From NCBI RefSeq assembly GCF_040807025.1, contig NC_090967.1:5144001-5208000 (forward strand): 64,000 nucleotides of DNA. Direction: 5' to 3'. Made by a program: the position numbers and the translations under genes. Below are positions 58,177 through 64,000 of the stretch, in pieces (position 1 is the stretch's first letter; every line of letters starts with the position of its first letter). This stretch comes from Struthio camelus (Eukaryota; Chordata; Aves; Struthioniformes; Struthionidae). The notes beneath the pieces are model-generated. The model was not told the origin of the DNA. It saw only the letters and a list, made by a program, of their open reading frames with translations, and did not search any database.

Positions 58177-58264
58177 CTTAATATCAGAAATGATATTAAG
58201 TATTATTAAGTATCATTAAGTATCAGAAATGATATTAAGTCAAAGTCTTAAGATATTAAGACTT
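58177..58264. repeat. Cluster of AT-rich inverted and direct repeats
   Basis: CTTAATATC-AGAAAT-GATATTAAG (58177-58200) is a hairpin. TATCAGAAATGATATTAAG recurs directly at about 58221-58239, with shorter ATTAAGTAT units between. AGTCTTAA-GATA-TTAAGACT (58245-58264) is another hairpin and runs into eight T. Confidence 0.8.
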
Positions 58265-60255
58265 TTTTTTCTCCTTCCTCCTCTCCCGTCGCACACTGTT
58301 CCCCCTTCAAGCGGCCACGATTTCTTTATGCTCGTTCTGGTCTTGTTGACTTCTCCCCCAGCAGTTGCAGAGTCGCGCTGATGCAACTTCGTTGTGTTGG
58401 CCGTGGACTTAGTAGGTTGCTGTTCTCAAAATATTACAGACCTGCGTGGCAAAAGCCTCCACGTTCACTTGCAGGCTGCTGGTCAAACAAATAAGCAGAA
58501 ATAGGCCTGAACCAAACCCCTGGATCTGAATAATCAGAAATGTGAAGAGCGAGTCGCTCCCAAAGTCAGCGTGCTGGGCCACGGCCCGTTCCAGGGAAAG
58601 TTTTGTAGGCTTAGTTCAAATCTTGGCTGTGGATTTGTACCTTGGATCAAAGTTTTCTTGCAGGCCCTTCTCCAATATAAAGCAAAGAAATGTAAAACAA
58701 CAAATAGCTAGTGAAATCCAAACACGATCTGCTCTATGTTATGCTACAAAAATGAATGAACTCTGCCTCCCACCCTCTCCCACTGTGCCTTTCTGTGAAT
58801 AAGCACCGCTAAAAGGAAACTATCGCAAGACCCAAGAACGGAGCAAGGGAAAACGCTGACTGCTTTTACCTCTGCTCTTCCAGTCGGGCAGGTACAGGTT
58901 AACGCAGGCTGGGGTGCTCTAAGAAACGCTAAAGCCCAAATATTTAATTAGAAGGCTTTAAAATGTTTTTCCATTAAGTTAAAAAAGAAATCTGAAACTC
59001 TCCTTAAGGAACAGCCACGACCTAATCTGAGACTTTCCTAGGCCAGCTCAAGCACTGTGGTTTCTGTACCGTAGATTTTGAAGACGAAAAGGAGAACGTT
59101 CAGGGACATGGAGCAGACTGGGCTGCATCCATAAAGGAACTGGCTATTTAGGAATCTTCACGCCACTGGGTTAGAAGCTGGGAGGACAAATCTGACGCTG
59201 GCTTTTTGCACTGTGTGCTTTGGTTAAAGAGCTGGTAGAAGTTGCTGGTGCCTAGCTGCGTTCAGACCAGGCTGCTGTTGGGGCTGCGGCAGGGCGGGAG
59301 CCTGAGGCTCCCCCTGAGCCCACGGACAAAGGCTTCGGGTTGCTTCTTGCACCAAGATTTAGGTGGTTTTGGAGGTGCCCAGGGACGTTGTCAGGGCTTT
59401 GCAAGTGGTCTGATAAATATCAGTTGGGTGTCCAGCGTCGGGCAGAAGAGCTCAACCGAGATAGAAAGAGGTGACATAATACCCAAATCTGTTTGCAGTT
59501 TTATATTTTTGAGAAGCTCTTCCTGAGAGATCCCGGCTCCTTGCCTACGGCTGCTGCCATACGCTGGTGGACAAGCTGCAGAGATGCAACAGAACTATAA
59601 AGACAAAGAATTTGAAGAGACTTCAGAATAGAAGTTGGAAAGAAGGTGCAGGGGAAAAGGCACGAATGAGGGCTCTGAATAAATGTCAGCGGTATGGACA
59701 GGTGATGAGGGGGAGGAGGGCAACCCTCCAACATCAAAACAGTCTATTATAAAGTTGAAACGGAACAAGTTTAAAATTGATACCAAAAAAACCAACCAAA
59801 CAAGCAAATTTCATTTTCCAGTGTAAAATTCCTCTTTTTCATTGGCTTTGTTTCAAAAAGGGCTTATTGGCGAAATGCTGCCCGATTTGGGAGCTGGGAC
59901 CCCTTTGTTCACGCAGCGGAGCGCTCCCCTACGTCCTGGCCATCTCAATGAGTTCCCGGCCGAGCGCAGGCGAGCGGCTGCCGAACGAGTGTTTATTTTC
60001 CTTCGGGCTTATTTATTAAAACCCAAAGCACAAGACGGAGCCCTTCGACGTGTTGTGAACTCTACAATTGTTAAAGTTTCCGAGAGGTCACAAGGGTCCC
60101 AGATAACATTAGCAGCTAAGTGCTATGTTGTCCTTTTGCGTTATCAACAGGAAACATCTTTAACAGCACAGGAACTACAGCTTTGTAATTGGCCTGGTGC
60201 AAGAACATGACAGCATTTTCTCATCCTATCAGGACTCGGATATTTTGGGAGCTGG

Positions 60256-60263
60256 TATATAAA
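60256..60263 (+). promoter_or_regulatory. TATA-box candidate promoter
   Basis: A consensus TATATAAA in a GC-containing context (AAGCGCGCAGC follows) has an inverted CCAAT box (ATTGG) about 70 bases upstream. A start near 60286 is possible. No coding frame follows, so a non-coding RNA or a distal 5' exon would be the product if it is used. Confidence 0.3.
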
Positions 60264-61189
60264 GCGCGCAGCACACACTGTCTTTTGGACATTGGGAACA
60301 GGTTCATGTGAGAAAGCAGTGTGCTTTGCTATTTTAGTAGTTGCTATAGTTGCAGCATGAATGCTTTTTCTTGCCCTGCATGGCTCAGGGTGATATTTCG
60401 TTACAGTCCCTATGTATATTTTTTTATTAGTTGAGTGCAGATGGGCATATTTGAAGCAATTAACACGGCACTATAAGCCTTGTAAAGGAGCCTTCAGCAA
60501 ATAAACGACGACTCCATAAATCATAAAGAAAAAAAAAAAAAAAGAAATGGAGGCCTTGTTTAGCTTTCATTACATGCTCACAGGCGCCTACGGGGCAGCA
60601 CTGAACTCCGGCCAAGCAAATTTCGCGTTTCGCTAGATGATAAAACCTTACGCTGGGGCGCTGCTCCTTGCCCCGGATGAGCCATGCGCTGAAAGGAGCA
60701 GCCCTTCGGCCGCCCGCGGTGCTGGCAAAGTGCAGCAACATCCATAACTAGCGTTAGATCAGAGCAAACGACGCTTAAACGCAGCTGTAAAGAGCAGAGT
60801 TGGACGGCGCCCAGTATCGCAATGACTGTCCCGCGCAGCGTTACAGCAGCCTCGTTACAGCAAAGCTCCTCTGGACCGTCGGATAAAACGGCAGTGGGTT
60901 TTTTCCATAGCTGCCGGCGCTGTTTTGATCCGGAGTAACTAACCGCTGAAAAGGAAAAGCGGCAGCAGCGTGACCCCAGCCCAGTGAGGGCCCAGAACTG
61001 GTCCTAAAAGGTGTATGTGTATAATCAAAGTATGATATAATCCAGAATTCTGTTTTACTCCTCCCTAACAGTCAGTTCTATACAACCTTTACCGCGCTAA
61101 TCCACGGCTCTTTCATTTAGGGAGTCCCCAAAAACCAGACTTTCTGCCTGGCCGCTCCTACTACGCAATTTTTCTTTGCCGTCCCTCGG

Positions 61190-62330
61190 CGTCGTTCCTA
61201 TGAAGCGAGCTCGTCGGGAGACGGGTGACGGGATCCTCGCGCAGCGGCGCGACCCCCGTCGGCCCCGGTTTCGGCGTAAAGCGGAGCCCCGTGACGGCGG
61301 CGTTTAAACTGAAAAAAAAAAAAGCCAAAAGATTTATTTTTGTTTAAAAAGCTCATTTTGAAGCCGGCTTGCTTTTTTTCGCCAGCGTTAGGATGAACGC
61401 GACTCGGCTCCCCGTTAAATAATAAAGTGCCGTTCCCGCCCTGGGCCGCTTCCCCTCTCTTTGCAGCACGAAGCAGCCGGGGCCGCGCAGGAGGCAGAGG
61501 AGGCGCCAGCCTTCCTCGCTTGCCTGCCGTAGAAACGCCTTTCGGGGCCAAAACAACACGCACGTTATTTTTGCCTTCGGCCACGCTCGTTCACGAAACG
61601 CCCGCGCCACGAGCTCGGTCGGCAGCAAACCACGCGCCCCCTTTGCCGCCTTTCATGTGCCGGCGGCGGGGAGCTCGGCGCGGGCGCCCTGCCTTCGGCT
61701 CGGCGGTTCTCGGAAGAGCGTGACTCAGCCCGGCGCCCTGCCGCGGGGGGCACAAACAGCGCGTTTGCTGTGAACCGCTACAAAACAGCGCCTTTATCTG
61801 CCCCCCTCCATCGCGATGGGCCCCATAGGGGCTCTGAACAGCAGCGCTCGCGGGTACCGAAATCCCGCTCCCCGGCTTGTTTACTGTAAGGCCTTTTTTT
61901 AAATTTTTTTAATTATTTTTTTAAAAGCTCGGCCTGACCTCGCGTGGTATTATAAATGTAATCGCTGCAGTCTCCACCCAGGGCGGCCGGGGGGGGCGAG
62001 GGTGGGATTCTGCTTCGGCGCTGAGTCGCGATTCCCGGCCGCTTGTTGGAAAGTGCAAAAACGCCGAGCGGGTCGGGGCTGCCGGCGCAAAACAAAGCCT
62101 GTTAGAGGCAATGAGCTGGGGGCGTGCTCAGCGGAGCCCCGGCGGAGGAGGCACCGGGTGCAACGAAGAACTTGGGGCGGGGGGGGAGAAGAAAAACCAT
62201 CCCCACTGGACCAAGAGGCGGTGGGGCCCAGGCCTGCGCGGCCGCCTTTCGAGGGCTGGGGCAGGGTTTGGCGGGTGGTTTAATTGCTGATTAATCAGCA
62301 CCTGTGGCTTGGTGGGGCCGTGCTGAGTTA
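61190..62330. promoter_or_regulatory. CpG-rich island, possible KLF2-side regulatory region
   Basis: There are three CpG-dense blocks (61190-61300, 61400-61760, 61960-62280). They hold a TGACTCAGC AP-1/MARE half site near 61721. At the downstream end is a perfect 16-base palindrome TGCTGATTAATCAGCA (62285-62300) leading into a CACCTG E-box, and 48 bases on an octamer ATTTGCAT (62348-62355). The position after AP1M1 fits the KLF2 side in other vertebrates, but no KLF2 exon is seen. Confidence 0.45.
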
Positions 62331-62374
62331 GTGAAGGTTTCTGCTGTATTTGCATATCCGTGATTGGTTTGGGT

Positions 62375-62426
62375 TTTTCTTTTTTTTCTTTTTTTTTCCT
62401 TTTCCTTTCTTTCTTCTTTCTCTCCC
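62375..62426. repeat. Polypyrimidine tract
   Basis: About 52 bases are almost purely T and C (plus strand). Such tracts can form triplex structures. No protein is encoded. Confidence 0.75.
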
Positions 62427-62654
62427 AAGCCGCTGCGAGGCACAGGTCGAGTAGGAACCAGAAGTCTGGTTTATTTTTCCATCCTCCCCCCGCCCCAGAA
62501 TATTAAATGATTCCTATTAATGATCATATTAAATGATTTAATCCCAAAGAACTCCAGCATGGTTAAATACCTTCTTTGGGAACAGACGGCAGTCGATAGG
62601 TTCAAGAGAAGACTGCGGTCTTGCTTTAACGCACCTCTCAAAGAAAATCCTTGC

Positions 62655-62881
62655 TTTTATATATATATATTTATGTATATGTGCATGTACGTGTAAATTG
62701 TGTGTATAAAATGTATGAATGTGTATAATGTGTTTATATACACCATGTATATATAACGGATAATGTATATATAACATATAATGTAATGTGTATGTAATGT
62801 GTGCATGTATGTAAATATGCATTGTGTATAATAAATATAAAATTGTGTGCATATATGATTTTATACACACACTCATATTTA

Positions 62882-62912
<31 letters not shown>

Positions 62913-62935
62913 TATATATAAAATTTTATCAGCAC
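62655..62935. repeat. Degenerate TATA/TGTA microsatellite
   Basis: About 280 bases consist of diverged TA, TGTA and TG units, ending in a (GT)n run near 62884-62897 and (AT)n. The sequence alternates purine and pyrimidine over long parts. The open frame seen on the minus strand is a by-product of the repeat. Confidence 0.85.
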
Positions 62936-62979
62936 GAACTGACTTAACTGTGTTTGCTCTAAAAAGGAGGGCTCCATAA

Positions 62980-63420
62980 AAGCCGAGTTACTGCCGCTAA
63001 TATTAACCGTCGCAGCACGCCGTCCTTCCCGCGCGCGACACGAGGAACCAGCCCGCTCCGACGGCCGACGCCGGCGGCCGCCTGCGTGCCTCCCTGCTGC
63101 AGCGCCCTGACCGCCGGGCGGGAAACGACTTGGGGCTGGAAACGACGGCAGCGGGGGGAAAAAGCCGGCACGTGGCTCCGAGTTTTTCTGCAGGTGGCTT
63201 CAGTTTCCCAACGGCTTGTGTCCTTCGCCGCGGGGCGCGCGGCTTTGCCGAGCTGCTGGAGCTACGAGCGGGGCTTCAGCCGGACGCGGCGTCCCGCCTC
63301 CTGCCTCCGCTCGCCCCGTCGGCACGAGGAACGCAGCCGACCCGCAGGTTTCCCTGGGGTCGTTTTCCGCGCGGGGCGGCTTCTCGCCCGGTTTCTCCTC
63401 CGCGCCGGGCCCTCCTTAAT
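62980..63420. promoter_or_regulatory. Second CpG-rich island
   Basis: This is a CpG-dense block with several open frames on both strands that look like by-products of base composition. It may be a promoter or 5' UTR of the next gene to the right. No splice-consistent exon was confirmed. Confidence 0.4.
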
Positions 63421-63931
63421 GCGCTTCATATGTCGAGCCATTTCCCTTCGCAGGCAGCCGTCCTTCCCAAATTCCTTACATTTTAGATTATATATCCTTG
63501 TTTTTGATCTTTTGCCTTTAAAAAAATATATATGCTTTCATTTGGAGCTTAATAGTGAGGGCTCAGTGCATCTGCCAGAGCTGCTGGCACGGCCGGCGTC
63601 CTGCAGGAGCAATTACTTTCCAGCAAGTCTCTAAAATTGCTTATTTACTTTCGCTTGTACGCCAAAAATACTTAAAAAAAAAAAAAAAAATCAGGGCAGT
63701 TTTTTCCAGTTACACAATCACCAGAAATATCTTGAATCCATATGCTTCCACTGTGGTTCAATCCCCCGATCTGAAAATAAGTCAAAACAATTTATGAAAT
63801 ACGGTACGAAAAAGAGCGCTCGGTCCCAGAGGGAAGGCTTCAACCGCCTCGCCGGGTCACCGAGAGCCACCGAACGAACCCAGTTCGCCTATTGTAACAC
63901 TGATCTAGTGCAAGCACAGGCTTAAAAAAAA

Positions 63932-64000
63932 TACTAACCTCTTCTTCAGCAATCCTGGCGGGGAAAAAAAAAAAAATCGGCTCGTCAGCCCTCGCCATGG
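63932..64000 (+). other. Candidate splice acceptor and start codon of the next gene (partial)
   Basis: TACTAAC (63932-63938), an ideal branch-point sequence, is followed by CTCTTCTTCAG ending at 63949. Forty-seven bases later comes GCCATGG with ATG at 63996-63998, at the very end of the window. This would be a 5' UTR exon joined to a first coding exon. KLF2 is the expected next gene and begins with Met-Ala in mammals, but only one codon is visible and KLF2 normally starts in its first exon, so identity is open. Confidence 0.3.

Larger units (their letters stand above)
55226..61180. other. Intergenic region downstream of AP1M1
   Basis: No coding gene was recognised. It contains an 18-base G run (55609-55626), a 13-base C run (56314-56326), a cluster of AT-rich inverted repeats (58177-58264), an NF-E2-like TGACTCAGCA (57559-57568) and a TATATAAA box (60256-60263). 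A transcript starting after the TATA box would have no long reading frame. Confidence 0.45.

Noticed and set aside
62538-62876. 112-codon minus-strand frame rich in Tyr, His and Ile
   Set aside because: It is a translation of the TA/TG microsatellite.
61190-64000. KLF2 coding sequence
   Set aside because: Expected by synteny, but no zinc-finger or N-terminal KLF2 coding sequence is present in the window apart from one possible start codon.

Overview
The window reads as vertebrate nuclear DNA, most likely from a bird. Six genes can be read exon by exon with intact splice sites. Introns are short and intergenic space is small. The one interspersed repeat I recognise is a decayed CR1 LINE tail near 20.3 kb. 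The gene order TPM4 - RAB8A - CIB3 - FAM32A - AP1M1 matches a block I know from human 19p13.11. CR1 is also common in turtles and crocodilians, so 'bird' is the likeliest call and not a certainty.

Layout. 1-16.5 kb: mostly non-coding, with one small minus-strand gene (7560-7823) that encodes an 87-residue ubiquitin-like protein I recognise as TINCR. 16.6-17.0 kb: a CpG island with housekeeping promoter motifs and no obvious coding gene. 18.4-27.9 kb: TPM4 (+), with two alternative first coding exons (1a, 1b) and two alternative last exons (9a, 9d). 28.4-38 kb: RAB8A (+), eight coding exons and a long 3' UTR. 39.2-43.5 kb: CIB3 (-), six coding exons, tail to tail with RAB8A. 44.5-46 kb: FAM32A (+), head to head with CIB3. 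46.4-55.2 kb: AP1M1 (+), twelve coding exons. 55.2-64 kb: no confirmed gene, but CpG-rich islands (61.2-62.3 and 63.0-63.4 kb), several regulatory-looking motifs, simple repeats, and an ideal splice acceptor followed by a Kozak ATG at the last bases. In human the next gene is KLF2, so this stretch may be its upstream region.

The genes do not form one pathway. TPM4 encodes an actin-filament coiled coil, RAB8A a membrane-traffic GTPase, CIB3 an EF-hand partner of hair-cell channels, FAM32A a late-step spliceosome factor, AP1M1 the cargo-binding medium chain of the AP-1 clathrin adaptor, and TINCR an epidermal ubiquitin-like protein. All coding exons of RAB8A, CIB3, FAM32A and AP1M1 join in frame to the expected lengths (207, 187, 112 and 423 residues). 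TPM4 gives 284- and 248-residue forms.

The observations I rate highest are regulatory: a 187-nt stretch without any AG before the muscle-type TPM4 exon 9a, which implies a distant branch point; a GC-AG intron after TPM4 exon 1a; the TINCR stop codon lying inside a tandem splice donor; TINCR sitting next to TPM4; an orphan promoter island at 16.7 kb; and the apparent absence of HSH2D between RAB8A and CIB3. I found no novel multi-gene system and do not claim one.
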